DNA of 15,770 nt from Clostridia bacterium BRH_c25 (GCA_001515955.1 LOES01000129.1:1-15770); one strand, 5' to 3'; counted from the stretch's first letter, positions 7,108 to 13,950 are shown. The notes: generated by a model from the sequence alone, not told the origin. Translations and numbers: made by a program.

Positions 7108-8397
7108 ATGGATGATGTAAAAAATGTAATGGGGTTCAGCAAAGTAATTTTCATTTTGAAGGTTAAGGTATGGGTATTCTTTCACTACCTGCCTATGCTA
7201 TTGAAGGGCAAGCTCAGCCTGCCCGGATTTGTAAGGCTATTAAAAAGGCTGTTGTTCTTCCTGGCTAAAATGAGGCATAACAAGTTTGTCAGCCTTGGCA
7301 GCAATACCCGTGTAGATCTCTATTGTCCGGGTTTTCCTTCAAAGGCCTTTTATACGGCTTGTGACAAATTTGCAGTTTTCGGAAGGAAATTGCCTTGTAC
7401 GACGGTGTTGCTTTCTGTTACTTCCGGCTGTATTTTCAAGTGTGAGCACTGTTATCAGAAGTATGATACAGGGAAGGACATGGATATTGAGGTACTGGTC
7501 AGCACTGTAAAAAAGCTTCAGGATATGGGAATCGCATTTTTTAATATTGAAGGCGGGGAGCCCTTCCTGGTATATGAGCGGTTAAAAAAGGTATGTCAAG
7601 CCATTGACGACCGGTCTGAAATATGGATCAATTCAACCGGTTACGGCATAACACCGGAGAGGCTGGCAGAGTTGAAAGAGCAGAACCTGTCGGCTGTCAT
7701 GTTTTCGCTTCATCATTCGGTGCCGGAAGAATTGAATAAATTTATGGGTGATAAGAAAGCCTGGCATTATATGAGTAAAGCCGTTGAAATGTGCCATGAA
7801 GCGGGGATTGCCGTTGCCTTCAATACATGTCTTCAGAGAGAGGACTTATATAATGGCCGGTTTGAACAGATCATGGAAAAAGCAAAGGAATTCAAGGCGG
7901 CTATTATACAGCTCATTAAACCCAAGCCTGCCGGAGGATGGTTGGAGGACGGTGCTTCAGCCTTTAGCGGTGAAGATATTGAACAGCTCAAAAGACTTGT
8001 AGAAAGCTATAACAGGGATAGCCGGTATAAGGATTACCCGTCAATTTCAGCACAGGCAATTGAGGAAAGCAAGGAGCAATTCGGCTGTACCGCAGGAGGC
8101 ACAGACCGCTTCTACATAAATGCAAAAGGAGATGTGCAGCCCTGCGAATTTCTGAATATATCTTTCGGTAATATCGGAAGAGCTGACTTTGAGGTTATTT
8201 ACGAGAAAATGAGAAGCTGCTTTGAAATTCCCGGAGAGTGCTGGCTCTGCGAAAAATACTCGAAGGATATATTGAAACAGTATAAGGAAAGCAAACAGGA
8301 TTCTTTGCCTTTATCGGAAGCACTATCTGAAGAAGTCTACAGCAATTGGGACCGTGGAAATAGAACAGAGTTATATGAAAAGCTTGATAATATGTAG
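7108..8397 (+). CDS. Radical SAM protein with SPASM/twitch-like C-terminal domain
   Basis: A 429-residue radical SAM enzyme. The cluster-binding CxxxCxxC is Cys108-Cys112-Cys115 (CIFKCEHC), with the SAM-binding GGEP at 149-152. The C-terminal region begins with Cys327-x13-Gly-x4-Cys346, the opening pattern of SPASM domains, and continues with Cys371, Cys378 and Cys381. That gives five cysteines, suiting one auxiliary 4Fe-4S cluster (twitch-like) rather than two. Residues about 12-54 before the radical SAM core are rich in hydrophobic and basic residues (VIFILKVKVWVFF, then LLKRLLFFL) and could sit on the membrane. No precursor-peptide gene was found nearby, so a lipid or small-molecule substrate is more likely than a peptide. 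GTGAGG at 7095-7100 serves as ribosome binding site, 12 bases after the SDR stop. It is the last gene of the operon. Confidence 0.9.
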   Translation: MDDVKNVMGFSKVIFILKVKVWVFFHYLPMLLKGKLSLPGFVRLLKRLLFFLAKMRHNKFVSLGSNTRVDLYCPGFPSKAFYTACDKFAVFGRKLPCTTVLLSVTSGCIFKCEHCYQKYDTGKDMDIEVLVSTVKKLQDMGIAFFNIEGGEPFLVYERLKKVCQAIDDRSEIWINSTGYGITPERLAELKEQNLSAVMFSLHHSVPEELNKFMGDKKAWHYMSKAVEMCHEAGIAVAFNTCLQREDLYNGRFEQIMEKAKEFKAAIIQLIKPKPAGGWLEDGASAFSGEDIEQLKRLVESYNRDSRYKDYPSISAQAIEESKEQFGCTAGGTDRFYINAKGDVQPCEFLNISFGNIGRADFEVIYEKMRSCFEIPGECWLCEKYSKDILKQYKESKQDSLPLSEALSEEVYSNWDRGNRTELYEKLDNM

Positions 8398-8406
8398 GAA
8401 TATTAT

Positions 8407-8442
8407 GAAAAAGAAAAAGGCATCAATGTCTTTTTCTTTTTC
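8407..8442. terminator. Bidirectional intrinsic terminator between convergent genes
   Basis: A perfect 13-bp inverted repeat has arms GAAAAAGAAAAAG (8407-8419) and CTTTTTCTTTTTC (8430-8442). The 10-base loop can close further by three pairs (one G-T) to a TCAA tetraloop. The A-rich and T-rich arms supply a U tract in either direction. It sits 9 bases after the radical SAM stop (+) and 20 bases after the stop of the SorC gene (-), the expected place for a shared terminator of convergent transcripts. Confidence 0.85.
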
Positions 8443-8462
8443 ACTAAAAATATATAACGGAT

Positions 8463-9401
8463 TTACAGCATCTTATATAACGCTTGTGCTGTATCCAAAT
8501 CTGTTATCATTACATTAATCAGGCCTCCCCTAAGGGCGCCTGTTATAGCGGATAATTTTACAAGGCCGCTGCCTATGCCGATACGAATAGGAATTTTCAT
8601 GAAACTGTCGTAATCGATAGCAAGCACACGGTCGTTGATACCGCTTTCTATTATTTTACCGTTGATATCATAATAATGTGTGCAAATTTCACCTACAGCG
8701 TTTTTGCTCTGAAGAATGCTGTATTCCTGCATTGATATATATTTTCTTTGTACAAATGCTGATTTGCTTGACATATCACCGATACCCACCAGAGCAACAG
8801 TACAAGCTTTCATTGTATCATACACCCTGGAAAAGAAGCTCTCCTTCATCAAGGAATCCCTCAACTGCTTATTTTCCAAAATAATAGGAGAATACATAAA
8901 GCAAGGCTTCGCATTTAGAATCTCCGAGGAGTGCCTTACGATATCATCCGAGTTGATGTGTACCTCTTCGGCATTTAAGCCGCCTACCAGCTGGGTGACT
9001 GTCAGGTTCTTCCTGTCTATGGGCTGAAGATTATTCACTAAGGAAGACAGTGCCCGCCCTCTGGAAAAGCCGATGATATCGTTGTCCTTAATAACCCGCT
9101 CCAGGTAAGCGGAAGCGGCCATTCCAATAGACTCATTCAATTCGTCGTCTACACGGTTGACAATTATCACTTCGTTTAGTCCTGAAATGGTTTCCAACTG
9201 TATTTCCAATTCCACATTTTGATGTTCATATTCTTGTATGACTATCTTTACGATGCCTGTTTCAAGGCATTTTTTGAGAATCCTGTTGACACGTTGACGG
9301 GACATGGACATTTTTTTTGCTATTTCATCCTGGGTCATTCCGCTTTTGTAATAATAGAAGGCAACCTTAATATATTCATTTTTTCTATCTGAGTCAGCCA
9401 T
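8463..9401 (-). CDS. SorC-family (LsrR/DeoR-like) transcriptional regulator
   Basis: A 312-residue regulator with an N-terminal helix-turn-helix (about residues 20-43, around MTQDEIAKKMSMSRQRVNRIL) and a sugar-binding-type C-terminal effector domain (about 62-312). Family landmarks are GFSRGRALSSLVNNL, TVTQLVGGLNA, ALVGIGDM and the closing LSAITGALRGGLINVMITD. SorC proteins bind operators as tetramers and are usually released or activated by a phosphorylated sugar or related metabolite made by the pathway they control. The gene is divergent from the aldolase-permease-ALDH-Grd operon and shares with it a 289-base control region holding repeated TAATGTAA sites, so it very probably controls that operon and itself. 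The effector is unknown; an aldolase substrate or product is a reasonable guess. Confidence 0.92.
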   Translation of the reverse strand: MADSDRKNEYIKVAFYYYKSGMTQDEIAKKMSMSRQRVNRILKKCLETGIVKIVIQEYEHQNVELEIQLETISGLNEVIIVNRVDDELNESIGMAASAYLERVIKDNDIIGFSRGRALSSLVNNLQPIDRKNLTVTQLVGGLNAEEVHINSDDIVRHSSEILNAKPCFMYSPIILENKQLRDSLMKESFFSRVYDTMKACTVALVGIGDMSSKSAFVQRKYISMQEYSILQSKNAVGEICTHYYDINGKIIESGINDRVLAIDYDSFMKIPIRIGIGSGLVKLSAITGALRGGLINVMITDLDTAQALYKML

Positions 9402-9438
9402 AATATCACCTGCTTTTGTTGCTGAATTTTGCGATTAC

Positions 9439-9467
9439 ATTATACCATCTTATATTACGGTTGTATA
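9439..9467 (-). promoter_or_regulatory. Sigma-A promoter of the SorC regulator gene
   Basis: On the minus strand, -10 TATAAT (9439-9444) and -35 TATACA (9462-9467) are separated by exactly 17 bases and lie 38-66 bases before the regulator's start codon at 9401. The -10 box overlaps one TAATGTAA copy (9435-9442), which would permit autoregulation. Confidence 0.7.
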
Positions 9468-9494
9468 GAAAATAATGAAATATGCCCTGGGATT

Positions 9495-9514
9495 TATCCG
9501 GCAGTCACCGGGTA
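9495..9514. promoter_or_regulatory. 20-bp imperfect dyad in a GC-rich patch
   Basis: TATCCGG (9495-9501) and CCGGGTA (9508-9514) form a dyad with one G-T mismatch around a 6-base centre. It lies in a GC-rich stretch (about 9484-9530) inside an otherwise AT-rich control region, between the two promoters and about 53 bases upstream of the operon's -35 box. It could be an operator for a second regulator or a small hairpin; nothing in the sequence identifies the binder. Confidence 0.35.
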
Positions 9515-9566
9515 TGGTCCACCAAGGCGGTATAACTTAAAAATTATCAAATTACCAAATAGTATA

Positions 9567-9595
9567 TTTACATTAAAAAAGTGGTGTGATATAAT
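9567..9595 (+). promoter_or_regulatory. Sigma-A promoter of the aldolase-permease-ALDH operon
   Basis: -35 TTTACA (9567-9572, five of six consensus bases) and a perfect -10 TATAAT (9590-9595) are 17 bases apart, preceded by an AT-rich stretch. Transcription should start near 9602, leaving a leader of about 90 bases before the GTG start at 9691. This is a strong promoter that would need tight repression, fitting the repeats placed on it. Confidence 0.82.
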
Positions 9596-9607
9596 TAGCG
9601 TAATGTA

Positions 9608-9624
9608 ACATATGATCGATATGT
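9608..9624. promoter_or_regulatory. Palindrome just downstream of the operon transcription start
   Basis: ACATAT (9608-9613) and ATATGT (9619-9624) form a perfect 6-bp dyad around GATCG, at roughly +7 to +23 of the predicted transcript and between two TAATGTAA copies. This is a usual place for a repressor operator. It may be part of the same SorC site or a separate one; the short arms in AT-rich DNA keep confidence low. Confidence 0.38.
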
Positions 9625-9690
9625 GAGCAAATGTAACACCAAATACAACATGCAGTATAAATATTATCAAGCAAAAGGAGTTGATTTAGC

Positions 9691-10491
9691 GTGGCTAACA
9701 AAACACATCGTATTAATCATATATTCAGAGAGGATAAGAAAACGTTCATCTTGGCAGTGGACCACGGAAATGGTTTTAACGTTCTCCCCGCAATGAAACA
9801 TCCGGGTGAAATTATCAGCGAGGTAGCAAGGGCAGGTGCGGATGCTTTCCTGGCAACGGTTGGACTTGCGGATAAATTTGCAGATGATTTTCATGGGAAG
9901 GGAATTATTCTGAGACTTGACGGCTCCTGCTCGTACTTGGGCTCCAAGGATAAACCTCTTCAAACCGTAGTGGGCATTGAGGATGCAATTAGACTGGGAG
10001 CTGATTCGGTAATCAGTATGGGCTTTCCCGGTTCTAAATGGGAAGATCAGATATTGGAGAACTTGTCCAGAAATATACTGGAATGCAACAAGTGGGGTAT
10101 TCCCCTGACTGCAGAGATGCTGCCAAGAGGCTTTGAAGGGGGAGAGGATTCCCGTACTCCCGGAAATATCACCTTTGCATGTCGTATGGGTGCGGAAATG
10201 GGCGCTGACATTATAAAAACCGAATATACTGGTTCCCCTGAGACTTTTAAGGAATTGTGTGACAGCGTTTATGTACCGGTAGTTATTTTAGGAGGCAGCA
10301 AAATAGTATCTGAAGAAAAGCTTCTTACTGATATTAAGGAAGCCCTTGGTGCAGGTGGAGCAGGTGTTGCCATGGGAAGAAACATTTGGAATCATGAGGA
10401 TCCTGCCAGATATGCCGGTGCAATAGCAAAGCTTATCCATGAGGATTGCAGTATAGAAGCAGCACTAAAAGAAATAAATAAGAAGTTCTAG
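9691..10491 (+). CDS. DeoC/LacD/FbaB-type class I aldolase (LsrF-like)
   Basis: A 266-residue TIM-barrel class I aldolase. AVDHGNG (22-28) is the conserved early DHG block, MGFPGS is at 110-115, the Schiff-base lysine is Lys176 in DIIKTEYTG, GGSK (201-204) follows, and GVAMGRNIW (225-233) is the phosphate-binding end. The family includes archaeal-type fructose-bisphosphate aldolase, LsrF, LacD and the sulfofructose-phosphate aldolase YihT; it splits or joins phosphorylated keto compounds through a lysine imine. The start is GTG with AAAAGGAG at 9673-9680; the upstream TTG at 9681 meets a stop after one codon. It is the first gene after the SorC-controlled promoter. No sugar kinase is present, so either the substrate is not phosphorylated by this operon or the kinase lies outside. 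The exact substrate cannot be read from sequence. Confidence 0.85.
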   Translation: MANKTHRINHIFREDKKTFILAVDHGNGFNVLPAMKHPGEIISEVARAGADAFLATVGLADKFADDFHGKGIILRLDGSCSYLGSKDKPLQTVVGIEDAIRLGADSVISMGFPGSKWEDQILENLSRNILECNKWGIPLTAEMLPRGFEGGEDSRTPGNITFACRMGAEMGADIIKTEYTGSPETFKELCDSVYVPVVILGGSKIVSEEKLLTDIKEALGAGGAGVAMGRNIWNHEDPARYAGAIAKLIHEDCSIEAALKEINKKF

Positions 10492-10502
10492 GGGGAAGTA
10501 TT

Positions 10503-11537
10503 ATGTCTGGTACATATAAAGTTGCAGTTATCTCTGGTGAGAGAAAGTTGGAAGTAGTTGAAAAAGACCTAAAAAAGCCGGAAGGGCGACAGGTTCTGGT
10601 AAAAATTCAGGCCTGTGCCATATGTACTCTTGAGCAGAGAATTTATGCCGGCAGTATGAAAAGATATCCCTTTGCAGGTGGGCATGAGATGGCAGGCTAT
10701 GTTGTAGAAGTAGGAGAAAAAGTAAGCAACATTAAACCTGGCGATAAAGTAGCAATGAGAATGCTTACGGCCTGTGGCGAATGCTATTATTGCAGGAGTG
10801 GTCATGAAAACCAGTGCCTTATATCATTTAAGGCAGCAACTCATGAGGGCTTGAACGGTCCCGGTGGTTTTTCAGAGTATATGATGGTAGATTCTACAAT
10901 GGTTTATAAGTTTTCCGATGACATTGATTACAAATATGCAGCCTTGACTGAGCCATTGGCATGCTGTGTACACAGTGTCAAAAATGCAAATATTCAACTG
11001 AGTAATGATGTGGTAGTGATTGGTGTCGGTATTATGGGGGCATTCCATATTATGCTTGCAAAACTTTGCGGTGCCAGAGTAATAGCCTGTGAGATTGACA
11101 ATGATAGGCTTGAACTGGCCAAAAAGCTTGGTGCGGATATTGTTATCAACACAAAAGAAACTGATGGTATTGAAGAGATAAAGTCTCTTACCGAAGGCAG
11201 AGGCGCTGATGTTGTTTTCTGCACAGTAGCAAATGCAACAATTGCCGCAAACAGTATTGCAATGGCAGGCAAGCTTGGGAGGGTTGTATTCTACAGCTCA
11301 TTCCACCCGGATTTGCCAATTAATTTTAATCCTAACAGCATACATTATTCGGAAATAATCGTAACTGGGTCTGTAAACCCGGGGATGAAGGATTTTCTTA
11401 CTGCAAGCCGCCTTCTGTCTAAAAAGATTATCAATCCTTCACTGATCATTTCAGGAGAGCTTCCCTTTGAAAGGATCGAGGAAGCCTTTGAAATGGCTTT
11501 GGATCCCAAAACCTTCAGAATCATCGTAAAAATGTAA
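10503..11537 (+). CDS. Zinc-dependent medium-chain alcohol/polyol dehydrogenase
   Basis: A 344-residue medium-chain dehydrogenase. Catalytic zinc ligands are Cys41, the His61-Glu62 pair (GGHEMAG) and Glu150. The structural zinc site is Cys91, Cys94, Cys97 and Cys105. The nucleotide fold has GVGIMG at 174-179, and the acidic residue near the end of the second strand (ACEIDNDR) favours NAD over NADP. The fold matches sorbitol, threonine and 2,3-butanediol-type dehydrogenases. It oxidises a secondary or primary alcohol to a ketone or aldehyde, or the reverse. It begins 11 bases after the aldolase with a GGGGGAAG site. Together with the downstream ALDH it could take an alcohol to an acid, or it could reduce an aldolase-derived carbonyl for redox balance; I cannot choose between these. 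Confidence 0.9.
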   Translation: MSGTYKVAVISGERKLEVVEKDLKKPEGRQVLVKIQACAICTLEQRIYAGSMKRYPFAGGHEMAGYVVEVGEKVSNIKPGDKVAMRMLTACGECYYCRSGHENQCLISFKAATHEGLNGPGGFSEYMMVDSTMVYKFSDDIDYKYAALTEPLACCVHSVKNANIQLSNDVVVIGVGIMGAFHIMLAKLCGARVIACEIDNDRLELAKKLGADIVINTKETDGIEEIKSLTEGRGADVVFCTVANATIAANSIAMAGKLGRVVFYSSFHPDLPINFNPNSIHYSEIIVTGSVNPGMKDFLTASRLLSKKIINPSLIISGELPFERIEEAFEMALDPKTFRIIVKM

Positions 11538-11623
11538 GCGTTTTTGGGAAATGGGCAGCATATGTTACCCCACAGCAAGGTTCTGGAATCATAACAATAT
11601 TAAAAGAAAAGAGGAGAGGTCTT

Positions 11624-12985
11624 ATGTCAAACAATCAAAACGGCAAGCTTGGTTTACTCGACAGCTCAACTATTCTCATTGGTGGTATGATAGGAAGCGC
11701 AATTTTTTCTCTTTCAGGCGTAACAATTCTGAACGCCGGTCCTGCTTCAATCCTATCTTGGATTGTTGCAGCAGCAATTTTATTTGCATATGGTCTGCAA
11801 ACTGCGGAGCTTTCAGCAATCTATCCACATTCAGGGGGCATATTTGTATTCCCGTCAAAATCCCTCGGCAGCAATGAAAAGCAGGGTCGTCTCTGGGGCT
11901 GGGTTTCAACCTGGGCTTACCTCTTCGGCTGCTGGGCAGGCGCCGCTTTCTCGGCAATCTATGTCAGCATTTATCTCGGTGTTGGCTTCCCGGCCTTCGG
12001 CAAATTTCAGGTTCCGATTGCAATTGCTACAGTTGTTATCTGCGGTCTCCTGAACATAGTTAATATTGCTGTTACAGGCAAGGCTAACACAATAATGACA
12101 TTAGGTCTTGCAGGCACAATGATCGTATTCATCGGCATTGCTCTGTTCAGCGGACAATGGGACGCAAGCTTGTTATCTCCATTTTTCTCACAGGGTGCTG
12201 AAGGCACCTGGGGTTTCATGGGTGCGATTCCGGTTGCAATGGTTGCTTACGGCTCAATTGTAGCAGTTGCATTCATGGTAGGAGAGATTAAAGACCCCGG
12301 CAGGACAGTTCCAAAGGCTATGACAATCGCTATGCTCGTTGTTGTTACTCTTTATGTTCTGGTTATGGTTTCAGTACTCGGTCTTGTTACTTCCGAATTC
12401 CTGCAGAATAATCCGGGCATGGCTTACATACCGCTGTATGCGGCAGCATTCACAAAGCTGGCAGCTATTCCATGGCTGACAAAGCTCATCTCTGTTTCGG
12501 CAGTTTTGGCTCTCATGACAACAATCCTTGTGGTTATGGCTCTGGCAGCCCGTGCGCTGCAGGCTTCTGCTATAAGCGGCATCCTGCCAAAGTTTCTTGC
12601 AAAAAACAATGAAAATGCAGGTGTTCCGGTAAACGCACAAATGATCGTTATACTCATTGTTGGTGCGATCGCTGCCTTCCCGAACCTTACAAACCTGATT
12701 GTAAACCTCGGCTCACTTTGCAATGCTGTTGTTGTTTCAATTGTGTGCCTGACAATCGTTGCGGCTCGTAAGAAGAATCCATTTGTTTCCGGCAGATTCA
12801 GGGCTCCCGGCGGAGACATTCTTCCTATTGCAACCTTCGTTGTCATCATCGCCGCCTACATCCCCGGTATTCTTAGCGGTGGCTGGCAGCTTTGGGCATG
12901 GACAGCCGGTTACTTCGTAATTGGTATGATATTATACTCCATTGGTACAAAGAAGCTTGATGAAGGTAAAGCTCTGGATATATAA
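11624..12985 (+). CDS. APC-superfamily amino acid / amine permease
   Basis: A 453-residue integral membrane transporter with about 12 hydrophobic segments. TM1 carries the APC substrate/ion-site motif GGMIGSAIFSLSG (20-32), and VGEIKDPGRTVPKAM (about 219-233) is the conserved loop after TM6. Members import amino acids, polyamines or related amines by proton or sodium symport or exchange. The start follows a strong GAGGAGAGG. There is an 86-base gap after the dehydrogenase gene, longer than elsewhere in the operon. Codon choice differs from neighbours: I read 13 CTC leucine codons, which are scarce in the surrounding genes, and many TCA/ACA/GCA codons. With the next gene this suggests separate ancestry. 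An amine or amino-acid-like substrate fits the Grd-type subunit at the right edge. Confidence 0.9.
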   Translation: MSNNQNGKLGLLDSSTILIGGMIGSAIFSLSGVTILNAGPASILSWIVAAAILFAYGLQTAELSAIYPHSGGIFVFPSKSLGSNEKQGRLWGWVSTWAYLFGCWAGAAFSAIYVSIYLGVGFPAFGKFQVPIAIATVVICGLLNIVNIAVTGKANTIMTLGLAGTMIVFIGIALFSGQWDASLLSPFFSQGAEGTWGFMGAIPVAMVAYGSIVAVAFMVGEIKDPGRTVPKAMTIAMLVVVTLYVLVMVSVLGLVTSEFLQNNPGMAYIPLYAAAFTKLAAIPWLTKLISVSAVLALMTTILVVMALAARALQASAISGILPKFLAKNNENAGVPVNAQMIVILIVGAIAAFPNLTNLIVNLGSLCNAVVVSIVCLTIVAARKKNPFVSGRFRAPGGDILPIATFVVIIAAYIPGILSGGWQLWAWTAGYFVIGMILYSIGTKKLDEGKALDI

Positions 12986-12997
12986 ATTATAACTCTT

Positions 12998-13034
12998 TCA
13001 TTCCGCCATGCGGGTTAACTGCATGGCGGAATGA
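12998..13034. other. Perfect 14-bp intercistronic hairpin
   Basis: The arms TCATTCCGCCATGC (12998-13011) and GCATGGCGGAATGA (13021-13034) pair without mismatch around a 9-base loop, GGGTTAACT. It lies 12 bases after the permease stop and just before the ribosome binding site at 13046-13052. No T run follows on either strand, so it is not a classical terminator. It could be a transcript-stabilising or processing stem, a weak attenuator, or the remnant of the terminator of a formerly separate unit. Confidence 0.75.
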
Positions 13035-13062
13035 TTAGATATGGGAAAGGAGCTGATTTGCT

Positions 13063-13950
13063 GTGAGATATTTTGACGGAAACGATTTTAATATGAGCAA
13101 CACCTGCGTTGCTTTTGGAAGCTTTGACGGTGTACATACCGGTCACCGTGCAGTTATCAACAAATTGCTTGACACATCAAAACAGGGATATACTTCGGTT
13201 GTTCTGAGCTTTGAATATGATGAGGCACTGTTAAATGAGAAAAAAATTCTTTCTACCGAGGCGGAAAAACAATATCTTTTGAGTAAAAATGGCCCGGAAG
13301 TGATGATTTCATATAAAATTGACAGGGAAAACAAGGACACTCCGCCGGAGCGCTTCATCAAAGAGATTTTGGTGGATAAGCTGGGAGCGAAGGTCGTTGT
13401 CGCGGGCACAGGCAACAGTAACATCAAGGTGCTGCGTGAATGTGCGCAGAAATACGGCTATGCACTTGTCGAATGTGACACTGTTCTCGCTGACGGTGAG
13501 CCTGTGACATCGGAGCGTATTGCAAAGGAGCTTACAGAGGGCACTCTCCAAAAGGCAAATGAGCTGCTCGGACATTCATACCTGCTCATGGGCAAGGTTA
13601 TGCATGGCAAGGCGCTTGGCAGAACTGTCGGTATGCCGACAGCCAACCTTGGCTTCAGCCAGGTAAAGCTGCTGCCTGCATACGGCGTTTTCGGAACTCT
13701 TTCAGAAATTGACGGCAAGAATGTAAAGGGTCTTACCAATATCGGTCAGCGCCCATCGGTTGACAATTATAATTATGTCACAATCGAGACTTTCCTGCTT
13801 GATTACTCAGGGGATTTGTACGACAAGACAATCGCTCTTGAAATTTACGTATATATCAGAGGAGTGATAAAATTCAATAATCTTGATGAGGTCAAGGCAC
13901 AGGTCGTCATGGATATAGAATCAATCAGGGCATATCTCGATAAAACCTAA
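13063..13950 (+). CDS. RibF-like protein: riboflavin kinase domain with degenerate FAD-synthetase domain
   Basis: A 295-residue protein collinear with bifunctional RibF. The N-terminal adenylyltransferase opening FGSFDGVHTGH (18-28) is present. The usual HP motif is replaced by FEYDEALL (50-57), the DFxFG block by AGTGNSNIKVLR (114-125), and the SSTxIR block by TSERIA (149-154). The C-terminal flavokinase half looks intact: GRTVGMPTANL (186-196) with PTAN, NIGQRPS (226-232) and the likely catalytic Glu242 in TIETFLLDY. Family knowledge predicts riboflavin phosphorylation to FMN with poor or altered adenylylation. Housekeeping RibF normally sits beside truB/rbfA, so this is likely a specialised paralog. 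The start is GTG, with AAAGGAG 10 bases upstream. Codon choice resembles the permease gene. Its role in this operon is unexplained. Confidence 0.85.
   Translation: MRYFDGNDFNMSNTCVAFGSFDGVHTGHRAVINKLLDTSKQGYTSVVLSFEYDEALLNEKKILSTEAEKQYLLSKNGPEVMISYKIDRENKDTPPERFIKEILVDKLGAKVVVAGTGNSNIKVLRECAQKYGYALVECDTVLADGEPVTSERIAKELTEGTLQKANELLGHSYLLMGKVMHGKALGRTVGMPTANLGFSQVKLLPAYGVFGTLSEIDGKNVKGLTNIGQRPSVDNYNYVTIETFLLDYSGDLYDKTIALEIYVYIRGVIKFNNLDEVKAQVVMDIESIRAYLDKT

Larger units (their letters stand above)
9435..9636. repeat. Four TAATGTAA/TTACATTA sites, candidate SorC operators
   Basis: The 8-mer TTACATTA occurs at 9435-9442 and 9568-9575. Its reverse complement TAATGTAA is at 9601-9608, and a 7-of-8 copy (AAATGTAA) is at 9629-9636. 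The first copy overlaps the -10 box of the SorC promoter. The second covers most of the -35 box of the aldolase operon promoter. The third lies at its expected transcription start and the fourth about 28 bases further on. Copies 2 and 3 face each other 33 bases apart, about three helical turns, which suits a multimeric repressor. The repeats are seen directly; SorC binding is inferred from position. Confidence 0.6.

Noticed and set aside
7108..8397. A peptide-modifying (RiPP) radical SAM system
   Set aside because: I found no short precursor gene with a ribosome binding site next to it, and the rest of the operon is lipid- or ketone-type chemistry.
8463..10491. An autoinducer-2 (lsr) operon, because an LsrR-like regulator faces an LsrF-like aldolase
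   Set aside because: There is no LsrK kinase, LsrG or ABC transporter; the following genes are dehydrogenases, an amino-acid-type permease and a Grd-type subunit.
11538..11623. A possible terminator or riboswitch in the gap before the permease gene
   Set aside because: Only a 3-4 bp GGG/CCC pairing around CATATG was found, with no T run and no known aptamer pattern.
12424..12849. A 141-codon minus-strand open frame opposite the permease gene
   Set aside because: It mirrors the codons of a membrane protein gene, is low in complexity and has no supporting context.
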